Shown here piece after piece: positions 33,528 through 42,286 of a DNA stretch of 64,000 nt (the stretch's first letter is position 1; every line of letters begins with the position of its first letter). A model generated the notes under the pieces. That model was not told the origin of the DNA and ran no database searches. It worked only from the letters and a program-made list of their open reading frames with translations. The DNA comes from an uncultured Ruminiclostridium sp. (GTDB taxonomy: Bacteria; Bacillota; Clostridia; Oscillospirales; Ruminococcaceae), in contig CAKSIR010000001.1 in the NCBI GenBank assembly GCA_934462775.1, positions 5,244 to 69,243 on the forward strand, given 5' to 3'. Position numbers and translations under genes: made by a program.

Positions 33528-34373
33528 ATGATCGCACTTATTACGGGAGCCAGCTCCGGAATCGGCAGAGCAATGGCGAAAAACCTTGCCTCAAAAGGCT
33601 TCAACCTTATTCTTGTCGCACGAAGACAGGAGCGTCTTGAGGAACTTAAGGCTGAACTGAAATCCAAATACGACATCAAAATCAAGATTATCTGCAAGGA
33701 TCTGAGCGTTCCTCAGAACTGCATCGATCTCCATGACGAGGTGCAGAAAGTCGGTATTGACATTCTTATCAACAACGCAGGCTTCGGTCTTTTCGGACGT
33801 TTTGACCAGACCGACCTTGACACCGAGCTTAAGATGATCGACATCAACATAAAGGCTGTCCACATTCTGACAAAGCTCTTCCTTAAAGACTTCAGAGAGA
33901 GAAATTACGGCTTTATCCTCAACGTTGCGTCGGTTGCAGGCTTCATGGCAGGTCCTATGCTTTCAACCTACTATGCAACCAAAAACTACGTTCTCCAGCT
34001 TACAAAGGCTATTTACGAGGAGCTGCGCTCGGATAACTGCAACGTTTATATCGGCGCATTATGCCCCGGACCTGTAAAGACCGAGTTCAACGAGGTAGCG
34101 GGCGCTGAGTTTGCAGTAGGCGGAATTACGGATACAGAGGCTGCCGAGTATGCGATAAACAAGATGTTTGACGGCGAGCTGATTATTATTCCGACAGCCA
34201 AGATTAAGGCTACTGCCATTGCGTCAAGGTTTGCTCCGACAAAGCTTATGCTCAGGGCAACAATGGCTGTTCAGAAAGCGCGCTCTGAAATGGGCAAATC
34301 CGAAAAGCAGGACGAAAACACAGACGAACCCGAAACAGCTGCGTCGGAAGAAGCTGAAGAAAACAACGAATAA
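33528..34373 (+). CDS. Short-chain dehydrogenase/reductase with acidic tail
   Basis: A 281-aa classical SDR. The cofactor motif TGASSGIG is at residues 6-13, and Arg32-Arg33 after strand two suggest NADP(H). NNAG is at 82-85 and the catalytic Ser135, Tyr148 and Lys152 are intact. The family length is about 250; the extra 25 residues form a Glu-rich C-terminal tail. Substrate unknown. It sits alone between a promoter and a terminator. Confidence 0.9.
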   Translation: MIALITGASSGIGRAMAKNLASKGFNLILVARRQERLEELKAELKSKYDIKIKIICKDLSVPQNCIDLHDEVQKVGIDILINNAGFGLFGRFDQTDLDTELKMIDINIKAVHILTKLFLKDFRERNYGFILNVASVAGFMAGPMLSTYYATKNYVLQLTKAIYEELRSDNCNVYIGALCPGPVKTEFNEVAGAEFAVGGITDTEAAEYAINKMFDGELIIIPTAKIKATAIASRFAPTKLMLRATMAVQKARSEMGKSEKQDENTDEPETAASEEAEENNE

Positions 34374-34381
34374 GCAGAACG

Positions 34382-34410
34382 GCACCTGTTACGGCAGGTG
34401 CTCGTTTTTT
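34382..34410 (+). terminator. Terminator of the SDR gene
   Basis: GCACCTG pairs with CAGGTGC, followed by TCGTTTTTT. Confidence 0.9.
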
Positions 34411-34454
34411 GCTATAAAAGAAACTGATTAACATATTTTTTCTCGGAATAAATG

Positions 34455-34482
34455 TTGAATTATTTAAATAACGTGGTATAAT
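34455..34482 (+). promoter_or_regulatory. Predicted fprA promoter
   Basis: TTGAAT (34455-34460), a 16-base spacer and TATAAT (34477-34482); a GGAGG ribosome site follows. Confidence 0.7.
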
Positions 34483-34511
34483 TATTGTATAATTAAAACG
34501 GAGGAACAAAA

Positions 34512-35675
34512 ATGAAAGACATATTTATTTCAGATTCGGTAAAATACATCGGCGCCGATGATACAACGCTTGATTTATTCGAAAGCCAGTATAAAATACC
34601 AAACGGCGTTTCCTACAATTCCTACGTCATTATGGACGAAAAAATCGCCGTAATGGACACTATCGACAAGAGAAAAACCGATGAGTGGTTTGCAAATTTA
34701 GACAAGGCCCTCGATGGCAGAACGCCTGACTATCTGGTAATTTCCCACCTTGAACCCGACCACGCTGCAAACATTCAGAATTTCGCAGAAAAATATCCTG
34801 CTGCAAAGCTGGTTATTTCCGCAAAGGGACTTTCCATGCTGCCGCAGTTCTTTGAAATCGACAACCTTTCCGAACGCAGTATTGCCGTTAAAGAGGGCGA
34901 CACCCTTGACCTTGGAAATCACAAGCTCACATTCGTTCTCGCTCCCATGGTTCATTGGCCTGAGGTTATGGTGGAATATGAGAGCACCGAAAAGATTCTG
35001 TTCTCCGCAGACGGATTCGGCAAGTTTGGTGCATTAAGCGCTGACGAGGACTGGACAGACGAAGCAAGGCGCTATTTTATAAACATTGTAGGCAAATACG
35101 GCGCTCAGGTGCAGGCGCTGCTCAAAAAGGCTGCCGCGCTTGACATTCGGACTATCTGCCCGCTTCACGGTCCGATTTTAAAGGACAACTTAGGCTTCTA
35201 CATCGGCAAATACGCAACATGGAGCAGCTACACGCCCGAGGAAGACGGCGTTCTTGTTGCTTGCGCTTCAATTCACGGAAACACAAAGAACGCAGCCCTT
35301 AAAATGGTCGAAATTCTTAAGGAAAAGGGCGCAAACGCAGAGTTTATCGACATTACAAGAGCCGATACGGCAAAAGCAGTTTCGGAGGCATTCAAGTACA
35401 GCAAGCTTATCCTTGCAGCGTCATCTTACGATGGCGGAATGTTCATGCCGATGAATGACTACCTGAGCAGACTTGCCCACAAGAATTTCCAGAACCGCAA
35501 GGTGGGAATTATTGAAAACGGAAGCTGGGCGCCGATTTCAGGCAAGGCACTGAAGGCTGTTCTTGAGGGAATGAAGAACGTCACCATTTGCGAAAACACC
35601 GTTTCAATCAAGTCTGTTGCCAAAGCGGAAAATATTGAGCAGATGAAGCGCCTTGCGGACGAAATTCTCGGTTAA
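34512..35675 (+). CDS. fprA: FprA-type flavodiiron protein
   Basis: A 387-aa class A flavodiiron protein that reduces O2 to water and/or NO to N2O, protecting anaerobes. The diiron ligands are visible: His79-x-Glu81-x-Asp83, His84, His148, Asp167 and His219. The C-terminal flavodoxin domain (about 248-387) has the FMN loop ASIHGNTKNAA. Length and domain order are standard. No rubredoxin or rubrerythrin is adjacent. The preceding Rrf2 regulator could be relevant, but each gene has its own promoter. Confidence 0.93.
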   Translation: MKDIFISDSVKYIGADDTTLDLFESQYKIPNGVSYNSYVIMDEKIAVMDTIDKRKTDEWFANLDKALDGRTPDYLVISHLEPDHAANIQNFAEKYPAAKLVISAKGLSMLPQFFEIDNLSERSIAVKEGDTLDLGNHKLTFVLAPMVHWPEVMVEYESTEKILFSADGFGKFGALSADEDWTDEARRYFINIVGKYGAQVQALLKKAAALDIRTICPLHGPILKDNLGFYIGKYATWSSYTPEEDGVLVACASIHGNTKNAALKMVEILKEKGANAEFIDITRADTAKAVSEAFKYSKLILAASSYDGGMFMPMNDYLSRLAHKNFQNRKVGIIENGSWAPISGKALKAVLEGMKNVTICENTVSIKSVAKAENIEQMKRLADEILG

Positions 35676-35693
35676 GCTCATTTAAGAATTATT

Positions 35694-35725
35694 AGCTGTG
35701 CAGCTTTTGCACAGCTTTTATTTTT
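35694..35725 (+). terminator. Terminator of fprA
   Basis: AGCTGTGCA pairs with TGCACAGCT around a five-base loop, followed by TTTATTTTT. Confidence 0.9.
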
Positions 35726-35733
35726 GCGCAAAG

Positions 35734-35765
35734 AAAATATGCACCGCCGAAGCAGTGCATATTTT
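35734..35765 (-). terminator. Terminator of the sugar ABC operon
   Basis: AAAATATGCAC and GTGCATATTTT form an 11-bp stem. On the minus strand it ends in TTTTCTTT and lies about 50 bases after the last permease gene. Confidence 0.78.
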
Positions 35766-35814
35766 CCAAAAGATATAAGTATAAGAAAGAAGAATGAAAT
35801 TGGTAAAAGCGAAA

Positions 35815-36696
35815 TTATTCCTTTACAGAGCCTGAAACAAGATTTGAATAAATAAACTTCTGGAGGCTCAGGAAGATTATCAGCGACGGAATAATGCAGA
35901 TAATGATACCCGCGAAAATTACTTCCCATCTTGCGCCGTATGGACCGATAAATCTGTAAAGTGTTGTGGAAACAACGCCAAGCTCCTTATCAGGCATATA
36001 AAGGTTTGCTGTGTAGAAGTCGTTGTAAATGCTTACAAACTTGATTACAAGAACCGTTGCTATTGCAGGTCTAAGCATTGGGAGAATGATACTCCAGTAA
36101 ACCCTGAAATAGTTTGCGCCGTCAAGAATTGCGCTTTCGTCAAGAGATACCGATATGTTGTCGAGGAACTGCATGAAGATGTAGATTGAGATAATATCAG
36201 TACCGATGTAAAGAATACACGGCGCCCAGATTGTGTTGTAAAGTCCCATTGCGTTGATAACCTGGAAAACTGTTACCTGCATTGAAATGTTCGGCAGCAG
36301 CGCAGCTACTAAGAACACCGACTTTACAGCCTTAGTGAACATACTCTTGAAGCGCTGTAGTACAAAGGCAGTCATTGTGCCTGTGATAATTGTACCTGCG
36401 CAGGAAATTACAAGAATAATCGCAGTATTTCTTAAACCGAGAAGAACGTTTCCGCCGATAAATGCGGTTGAGAAATTTTCAAGCTGAGGAACAGCAGGAA
36501 GTGCGAATACGTTGGTTGTAATGTATTCATCATGAGTTTTGAACGCGCCGATAAGAACGACAAGAAGCGGAATTATTACAAGCAGACAGCCTGCAACAAG
36601 CACTCCGTACTGACCAACGCGTCCCAGAATTTTTACAAACTTAGGAGTTTCCTTGAACTTGTAATTATGCATATTGAATTCTTTTGCGTTTGTCAT
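35815..36696 (-). CDS. Carbohydrate ABC transporter permease (MalG type)
   Basis: A 293-aa inner-membrane permease with six predicted spans. The ABC-contact EAA loop reads DESAILDGANYFRVYWSIILPMLRPA (about 184-209). It pairs with the MalF-type subunit encoded directly upstream, with no gap between genes. The ATPase is not encoded here, so a shared MsmX/UgpC-type ATPase elsewhere is expected. Substrate unknown. Confidence 0.92.
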   Translation of the reverse strand: MTNAKEFNMHNYKFKETPKFVKILGRVGQYGVLVAGCLLVIIPLLVVLIGAFKTHDEYITTNVFALPAVPQLENFSTAFIGGNVLLGLRNTAIILVISCAGTIITGTMTAFVLQRFKSMFTKAVKSVFLVAALLPNISMQVTVFQVINAMGLYNTIWAPCILYIGTDIISIYIFMQFLDNISVSLDESAILDGANYFRVYWSIILPMLRPAIATVLVIKFVSIYNDFYTANLYMPDKELGVVSTTLYRFIGPYGARWEVIFAGIIICIIPSLIIFLSLQKFIYSNLVSGSVKE

Positions 36697-37632
36697 TTAC
36701 TTGTCCTCCCTGAAGAATATTTTTTGAACAATCGTGACAAGGAGAATTATTGCCAGCAGCACCACCGCCATTGCCGATGCAAGTCCAACGTGTTGGTAGG
36801 AGAATGCGGTGTCTATTGTCTTGATTACGAATGTGCTTGTTCCGAACTTACCGCCTGTGATAATGTACGGAATTTCAAATACGGAAACCGCGCCCTTGAT
36901 TGCAAGAATAAGCTGCAATGCAACAATCGGTCTGATTCCCGGGAAAATAATGTACCAAAATCTCTGCCACGCATTTGCACCGTCAAGGTCTGCCGCCTCG
37001 TAAATGTCAGGGGAAATCGACTGAATAGCGCCGATATACATAATAATATCAAAGCCTATGTAACGCCAGATTGACGCGAAAACAAGGCACCAGTTTACAA
37101 TATCCGGGTTGGAAAGCCACTTTACAGGATCTCCGCCAAAAAGCTGGATTATGCTGTTGAGCGTGCCTTCCGTGTTTGTAATGCCGTCGCCCTTCTGGAA
37201 GAAACGTCTGAAAATAAGTGAAACCGCAACACCGTTCATCATGTATGGGAAGAAGATTATGCCCTTAAAAACATTGGCAAACTTGATTTTTGAGCAAAGG
37301 ATTGTTGCAACAAGAAGCGCAAGACCCTGCTGCACAAAAGAACCCGCCATGTAATACAAGCTGTTTACAAAGGTTGACCAATAGGCCGAATCTGTAAAGA
37401 TTGTCTTATAGTTGTCAAGACCTACCCATTTTACGGTAGCGCCAAGCTGGTCGCGGTCCTGAAAACTGAATACGCCCATGTTTACTGCAGGAATGATTGT
37501 GAACAGAACAAGCAGAACAAGCGGAATCAGCAGGAACAGAAACGTTGTGAGATATTTCTGACCTGTGTAGCCCTGAAGCCACTGCATAAATGTTCGCTTC
37601 TTTATAGGTGTTGGAGTAACTGTGTTTGTCAT
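36697..37632 (-). CDS. Carbohydrate ABC transporter permease (MalF type)
   Basis: A 311-aa permease with six predicted spans and the EAA loop YEAADLDGANAWQRFWYIIFPGIRP (about 214-238). I use the ATG at 37632, which has AAGGAAAGG six bases upstream, rather than the longer frame. It follows the binding-protein gene after a terminator-like hairpin, which would lower its expression relative to the binding protein. Confidence 0.92.
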   Translation of the reverse strand: MTNTVTPTPIKKRTFMQWLQGYTGQKYLTTFLFLLIPLVLLVLFTIIPAVNMGVFSFQDRDQLGATVKWVGLDNYKTIFTDSAYWSTFVNSLYYMAGSFVQQGLALLVATILCSKIKFANVFKGIIFFPYMMNGVAVSLIFRRFFQKGDGITNTEGTLNSIIQLFGGDPVKWLSNPDIVNWCLVFASIWRYIGFDIIMYIGAIQSISPDIYEAADLDGANAWQRFWYIIFPGIRPIVALQLILAIKGAVSVFEIPYIITGGKFGTSTFVIKTIDTAFSYQHVGLASAMAVVLLAIILLVTIVQKIFFREDK

Positions 37633-37703
37633 TTTATGACCTTTCCTTCCTTTGGGATTGTATTGCCGAAGGCTTTTTGAAGAACACATACGCTGTATTC
37701 TTC

Positions 37704-37739
37704 AAAAAACCTGTGTCAGTCGGTTGAATGACTGACACA
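37704..37739 (-). terminator. Attenuator hairpin between binding protein and permeases
   Basis: On the minus strand, TGTGTCAGTC, an eight-base loop and GACTGACACA are followed by GGTTTTTT. Partial termination here would give more binding protein than permease. Confidence 0.8.
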
Positions 37740-37762
37740 AGGCTTTCGTATAGAGGGGAGAA

Positions 37763-39196
37763 TTAGCCGTTTGCTGCTTCGTAAGCGATAAACAGTTCGT
37801 TAGCGTCACGAGTTGTGTTCCACTTTTCGTTAGCTGCGTTTACGATTTCGTCAAATGCTGTCATGTCCTTGCCTGCGAATGCAGCTTCTGCAATCTGGAT
37901 CTTGAAGTTAGCTGCGTCGCCCTGCCATGTACCAACCTGAGAATCGTTGTTGATAGCGTCCCAAACACCGATAAGCTCATCCGGATATGGTTCAGCAACG
38001 AACAATGTGCAGTCGGAGAATGCTTCGAGGTAATCAGGCATTAAGCTGCCCTTTAACGCGCTGATGGAGCCTTCCTTCTGAGCGAAGCCTGAATCCTCAA
38101 CGAACCATGTGATGTACTTCTTGCCAAGCTCCTTGATTTCAGCGGAACGGTTTACGTTTACGCCCATGCAGTAGTCAGCGGATGACTGCGCATACTGCTT
38201 GCCGTCTGTTGAGAACGGAGCAGGCATATATCCGATGTCGTCGCCGTTTTCGCCTGCTTCAGCAAACTGAGAAACAGCCCATGAACCCATTACCATTGTT
38301 GCAATCTTACCGTTGTTGATAGCCGGCTTGCAGCCTTCCCAGTCGGTTGTCATCGGATCTTCTTCGATGAGTGTAGGATCTCTGAAGATGTCGAACATAA
38401 GCTTGTAAACTTCATAATAAGCGTCGCCCGGTGTGAAGAGGTTCTTCTTTTCTGTCAGAATCTTGTTCTCATAAGCAGGATCGCCTGACGCAGAAATTAC
38501 AAGAGAAGCCCACTGAACAAGCGTCCAACTTGAATCGGCAAAATTTGTGTAGTAAGGAATAGCGTCTGTGTTATCTCTGATGAGCTTTAGGTCGGCGATG
38601 AATTCCTCAGGCGTCTTAGGAAGCTCTGTGATGCCTGCTTCTGCCCAAACCTTCTTGTTGTAGCAGATACCGCCTGCAATTGTGCCTAAGTGAGCAATAC
38701 CATAAACGGTGTTGTCGTACATTTTCTGGTTAGCCCAGTTGTACTTAGCGTCCATTTCAGCATATGTTCCGAGAGGTTCAAAGTATTTGCCGAGGTCCAT
38801 CAGCTTTACTGTATCCGGAATCATGAGAACGTCGCCGTATTCGGTTGTGCTCATCATTGTCGATACATCTGTTGCGTAATCTGTGTAGCCCTGATACTTA
38901 ACGATACAGTTGTTAGCTTCCTCGAACGCCTTTGTCATTTCTTCAAGGGAGCCGTCGCCGCCGTCGGCAAGTCTGTCTGTACGGTGTGTAAGAACGGTAA
39001 GCGTCAGCTTTTCTGCGCTGTCTGTGTTTGTGTCGGCAGCGGTTGTATCTGCTGATGTGTCGGCTGCGTCATTGCCGCCTGCTGTTGTTCCTGCTGTGGT
39101 TCCCGCTGTTGTTGTTTCAGCTGTTCCGCCGCAGCCTGCCATGGATACTACCATAACAGACGCAAGAACACCGGCAAGAATCTTCTTAAGCTTCAT
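37763..39196 (-). CDS. Extracellular sugar-binding lipoprotein
   Basis: A 477-aa family-1 solute-binding protein. The lipobox MAGCG falls near residue 18-23, then a Thr/Ala/Asp/Gly-rich linker (about 24-60). A typical fold follows: LTVLTHRTDRL, DVLMIPD near 120 and the PYYTNFADSSWTL ligand region near 215. It delivers an oligosaccharide or sugar to the two permeases downstream. GGAGG precedes the ATG. Substrate cannot be assigned. Confidence 0.9.
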   Translation of the reverse strand: MKLKKILAGVLASVMVVSMAGCGGTAETTTAGTTAGTTAGGNDAADTSADTTAADTNTDSAEKLTLTVLTHRTDRLADGGDGSLEEMTKAFEEANNCIVKYQGYTDYATDVSTMMSTTEYGDVLMIPDTVKLMDLGKYFEPLGTYAEMDAKYNWANQKMYDNTVYGIAHLGTIAGGICYNKKVWAEAGITELPKTPEEFIADLKLIRDNTDAIPYYTNFADSSWTLVQWASLVISASGDPAYENKILTEKKNLFTPGDAYYEVYKLMFDIFRDPTLIEEDPMTTDWEGCKPAINNGKIATMVMGSWAVSQFAEAGENGDDIGYMPAPFSTDGKQYAQSSADYCMGVNVNRSAEIKELGKKYITWFVEDSGFAQKEGSISALKGSLMPDYLEAFSDCTLFVAEPYPDELIGVWDAINNDSQVGTWQGDAANFKIQIAEAAFAGKDMTAFDEIVNAANEKWNTTRDANELFIAYEAANG

Positions 39197-39268
39197 AATG
39201 TGTCCTCCAATAACATATTGTTTGATGTTAGGTTAAATTTACTTAAATATTAACCTCTTGCATTGCTC

Positions 39269-39297
39269 ATTATAACCTTATTTTATCACATTGTCAA
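39269..39297 (-). promoter_or_regulatory. Consensus promoter of the sugar ABC operon
   Basis: On the minus strand, TTGACA (39292-39297), a 17-base spacer and TATAAT (39269-39274). Confidence 0.85.
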
Positions 39298-39362
39298 CAC
39301 ATCCAATAGTAATTTCGTTTAATTCTAACACATTTTTCTAATTGTGTTGTGACATATTAACA

Positions 39363-39376
39363 AGTAAACGTTTTCA
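39363..39376 (-). promoter_or_regulatory. cre-like site (CcpA/LacI family)
   Basis: TGAAAACGTTTACT on the minus strand fits every position of the B. subtilis cre consensus TGWAARCGYTWNCW. It lies about 65 bases upstream of the -35 box, a position that suits activation or looping better than simple block. Confidence 0.5.
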
Positions 39377-39624
39377 TTATGTAACGTAATTACATTGCCT
39401 AAAAACTTAACTTTAGGTTATTTACCTAAAATTGTACAAAATTTTAGTTGTTGTTCCCATGCAATGAAAAAAGTCCTCATCAAGCCGATATGCTTGCTAA
39501 TAAAACATAAATTGCATAAGAGAGCTAACTTAAAATCTATATTTTAGGTTATTGCTTATAATTACTTAAAAATAGACTTTGCATGACAAATCTGATAAAA
39601 AATCTTGATTTGAATAAATTCCGC

Positions 39625-39653
39625 TTGACAATCCTATAATAATAATGTATAAT
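39625..39653 (+). promoter_or_regulatory. Consensus promoter of the metal-binding lipoprotein
   Basis: TTGACA (39625-39630), a 17-base spacer and TATAAT (39648-39653). Confidence 0.85.
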
Positions 39654-39700
39654 GCAATATGAAACTGAAACCCATTTTCATATTTGCAAAGGATGAAACA

Positions 39701-40639
39701 ATGAAAAAGATATTTGCCATATTACTCTGCATAAGCGCCACGCTAGGATTCACCGCCTGCGGCAATACCGCCGAACAGACGGACGACGGTAAAATAAGCG
39801 TTGTGGCTACCATTTTCCCCGAATACGATTTTGCAAGAGCCGTTTCAGGCGGACTTGCCGACATAAAAATGCTGGTTAGCCCGGCAACGGAAATTCACTC
39901 CTACGAGCCATCGCCGCAGGATATTGTCGCCGTACAGAACGCCGACCTTTTTATTTATATAGGCGGCGAGGGCGACGCATGGGTTGAAAAAATCCTGTCA
40001 GCGGTTGATACTTCAAAAATGACAATCTTGAAAATGATGGACACCGTTTCCGTTGTTGAAGAAAAGATTGTCGACGGCATGGAAGGAGAAAGCGACAGCG
40101 ATGAAATCGAATACGACGAGCATATCTGGACATCTCCAAAAAATGCAATAACCATGGTCAACGCTATCTGCAGCGCCATGAGCGAGATTGATTCAGAAAA
40201 CGCAGAAACCTATTCCGCAAACGCCGCCGCTTATAACGCGGAAATCCAAGCGGTTGACGATGAAATAAAGCAGGCGGTTGACAGCGCGTCAAAGAAAATG
40301 CTCGTATTTGGCGACCGTTTTCCGTTCAGATATTTTGCCGATGAATTCGGGCTTTCCTACTATGCAGCTTTTCCCGGCTGCTCCGGAGAAACAGACGCAA
40401 GCGCTGCCACAATCGCAAAGCTGGTAACGCGCATAGAGGAAAACCGCCTGCCTGCCGTATTTTACGTTGAACTGAGCAATCACGCAATGGCTGACTCAAT
40501 TGCAGCCCAAACAGGCGCAAAGGCGCTCATGCTCCACTCGTGCCACAACGTCAGCAAGGACGATTTCGACAGCGGCGTTACTTATGTTGACCTGATGAAA
40601 AACAACGCCGAATCGCTAAGACAAGGACTTCCGCAATAA
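39701..40639 (+). CDS. Zinc/manganese ABC transporter substrate-binding lipoprotein (ZnuA/AdcA family)
   Basis: A 312-aa cluster A-I metal-binding protein. I use the ATG at 39701 (AGGA seven bases upstream), which places a lipobox (GFTAC) at the end of the signal peptide. Candidate metal ligands are the His in EIHSYEPSPQD, the His in YDEHIWTSP and later acidic/His residues (LHSCHNV near the end). The short acidic insert before DEHIW replaces the His-rich loop of zinc-specific proteins. No permease or ATPase gene is adjacent, so its partners must be elsewhere. Confidence 0.88.
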   Translation: MKKIFAILLCISATLGFTACGNTAEQTDDGKISVVATIFPEYDFARAVSGGLADIKMLVSPATEIHSYEPSPQDIVAVQNADLFIYIGGEGDAWVEKILSAVDTSKMTILKMMDTVSVVEEKIVDGMEGESDSDEIEYDEHIWTSPKNAITMVNAICSAMSEIDSENAETYSANAAAYNAEIQAVDDEIKQAVDSASKKMLVFGDRFPFRYFADEFGLSYYAAFPGCSGETDASAATIAKLVTRIEENRLPAVFYVELSNHAMADSIAAQTGAKALMLHSCHNVSKDDFDSGVTYVDLMKNNAESLRQGLPQ

Positions 40640-40643
40640 CATT

Positions 40644-40680
40644 AAGCCTCACTTCATTTAAGATGTGAGGCTTGTTTATT
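40644..40680 (+). terminator. Terminator of the metal-binding lipoprotein gene
   Basis: AAGCCTCAC pairs with GTGAGGCTT, followed by GTTTATTTTG. Confidence 0.85.
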
Positions 40681-40693
40681 TTGTATATTTTTC

Positions 40694-40722
40694 TTGCAAA
40701 TTGTTAAATTATATGCTATAAT
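40694..40722 (+). promoter_or_regulatory. Predicted promoter of the PPK2-type kinase
   Basis: TTGCAA (40694-40699), a 17-base spacer and TATAAT (40717-40722). Confidence 0.72.
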
Positions 40723-40759
40723 AAGTACAACAAAATTATATTTGAAAGGCGGCACTGCT

Positions 40760-42250
40760 ATGCTTGAACTTGTGGATTTAAATGTTAAAACCGATAAGGA
40801 ACAATATAAATCAGAAATTGTTCAATATAAAAAGCAGCTTATTCTGCTGGAGCAGGAAATCAAGAAAAAGAATCTGCCTGTCATAATCCTGTTTGAGGGC
40901 TTTGGCGCAAGCGGAAAGGGTTCAATGATCAGCAAAACAATTTCCTGCCTTGACCCGCGCAGCTTCATGGTTTACTCAACAACCGCCGCGACAGACGCCG
41001 AAAAACGTATGCCGCTTATGCACCGCTTTTGGAAAGTCATTCCCGAAAAAGGCAGAATGACAATTCTTGACCGTTCATGGTATCAGGAAACCGCCCGCGC
41101 ATTTCTTGAAAATGGAATAAGCGAAAAAGAATATATCCACAGGCTTGATATGATGAATCTTTTCGAAAGACAGCTTACAGACGACGGCTATCTTATCGTT
41201 AAGTTCTTCCTGCACATTGATAAGCACGAGCAGAAAAAGCGCTTTGAAAAGCTGATGGAATCAAAGGTTACGGCATGGCGCGTCAACGAAATGGATTTGA
41301 AGCGAAACAAAAAATACGACAAATACTTCAGCGCATACGATGGAATGCTGAACTATACCAACACAGATTACGCGCCGTGGAACATAATCCCGTCCAACGA
41401 CAAGCGCACTGCTGTTCTTGCAATATACAAAGCCCTTTGCAATTCAATCAGAACTGCTCTGGACGGCAGCGGTGAAATTTCGGCAACCCTTAAAGGAAAG
41501 CAGGTCGAGAAGCAGCAGTTCGAGCCGCTCAAAATGCCGGCTCTGAACGAAATCGATCTTTCCCCTTCCCTCACTGATGAAGAGTACGAAACCGAGCTTG
41601 AACATGAGCAGAAAAAGCTTTCCAAGCTCCATTCAAAGCTTTACGAGCAGAAAATTCCGGTTATAATCGCGTTTGAAGGCTGGGACGCAGCGGGAAAAGG
41701 CGGAAACATCCGCAGAATTTCCGCCGCCCTTGACCCAAGAGGATACGAAGCAGTGCCTGTTGCCGCGCCGGATAAGCACGAGCTTAACCGCCATTACCTG
41801 TGGAGATTCTGGAACAAGCTGCCCAAAACAGGGCATATCGCCATCTTCGACCGCACATGGTACGGCAGGGTTATGGTTGAACGTCTGGAAAATTTAACTC
41901 CCGAAAGCCGCTGGTCAATGGCATATCAGGAAATGAACGAGTTTGAAAACGAGCTTACCGATTCAGGAACAATCGTGCTGAAATTCTGGCTGCAAATCGA
42001 CAAGGACGAGCAGCTGAAACGTTTTAACGAGCGGCAGAACACCCCCGAAAAGCAGTGGAAAATTACCGATGAGGACTGGCGCAACCGCGAAAAATGGGAT
42101 AAATATGAGGTTGCGGTAAATGAAATGATTGCAAAAACCTCAACGGAATTTGCTCCGTGGCACATTATCCCTGCCAACGATAAAAAATACGCACGAATTG
42201 CAACATTAAAAATCATCAACAAGGTTCTCGAGGAAAAGCTGGAGAAATGA
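40760..42250 (+). CDS. pap: Two-domain PPK2-family kinase (polyphosphate:AMP phosphotransferase type)
   Basis: A 496-aa protein made of two tandem PPK2 domains. The first has Walker A GFGASGKG (47-54) and LDRSWY near 103; the second has GWDAAGKGG (307-315) and FDRTWYGR. This tandem form is the class that phosphorylates AMP to ADP with polyphosphate, with the active site usually in the C-terminal half. The N-terminal copy here keeps a complete Walker A, so both could be active. I start at 40760, behind GAAAGGCGG; the frame extends upstream into the promoter. Confidence 0.88.
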   Translation: MLELVDLNVKTDKEQYKSEIVQYKKQLILLEQEIKKKNLPVIILFEGFGASGKGSMISKTISCLDPRSFMVYSTTAATDAEKRMPLMHRFWKVIPEKGRMTILDRSWYQETARAFLENGISEKEYIHRLDMMNLFERQLTDDGYLIVKFFLHIDKHEQKKRFEKLMESKVTAWRVNEMDLKRNKKYDKYFSAYDGMLNYTNTDYAPWNIIPSNDKRTAVLAIYKALCNSIRTALDGSGEISATLKGKQVEKQQFEPLKMPALNEIDLSPSLTDEEYETELEHEQKKLSKLHSKLYEQKIPVIIAFEGWDAAGKGGNIRRISAALDPRGYEAVPVAAPDKHELNRHYLWRFWNKLPKTGHIAIFDRTWYGRVMVERLENLTPESRWSMAYQEMNEFENELTDSGTIVLKFWLQIDKDEQLKRFNERQNTPEKQWKITDEDWRNREKWDKYEVAVNEMIAKTSTEFAPWHIIPANDKKYARIATLKIINKVLEEKLEK

Positions 42251-42286
42251 AAAATACCGATTAGGCTCATGCTTAATCGGTATTTT
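42251..42286. terminator. Bidirectional terminator
   Basis: A perfect 13-bp stem, AAAATACCGATTA (42251-42263) with TAATCGGTATTTT (42274-42286). It ends the kinase gene on the plus strand, and its 3' arm overlaps the last codons of the minus-strand YoaK gene. Confidence 0.88.

Larger units (their letters stand above)
39228..39551. promoter_or_regulatory. Repeated TTAGGTTA elements in the 500-base control region
   Basis: The gap 39197-39700 holds no gene. TTAGGTTA occurs at 39228-39235, 39413-39420 and 39544-39551. The first is part of AGGTTAA/TTAACCT (39230-39236, 39250-39256), just downstream of the predicted ABC-operon start. The second is part of TTTAGGT/ACCTAAA (39412-39418, 39424-39430), with another CCTAAA at 39398-39403. 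They look like operators for one regulator acting from several sites; the regulator is not in the window. Confidence 0.5.

Noticed and set aside
39348-39364. Rex site (TTGTGACATATTAACAA)
   Set aside because: One base short of the 18-base palindrome with a poor left half; far from genes usually under Rex.
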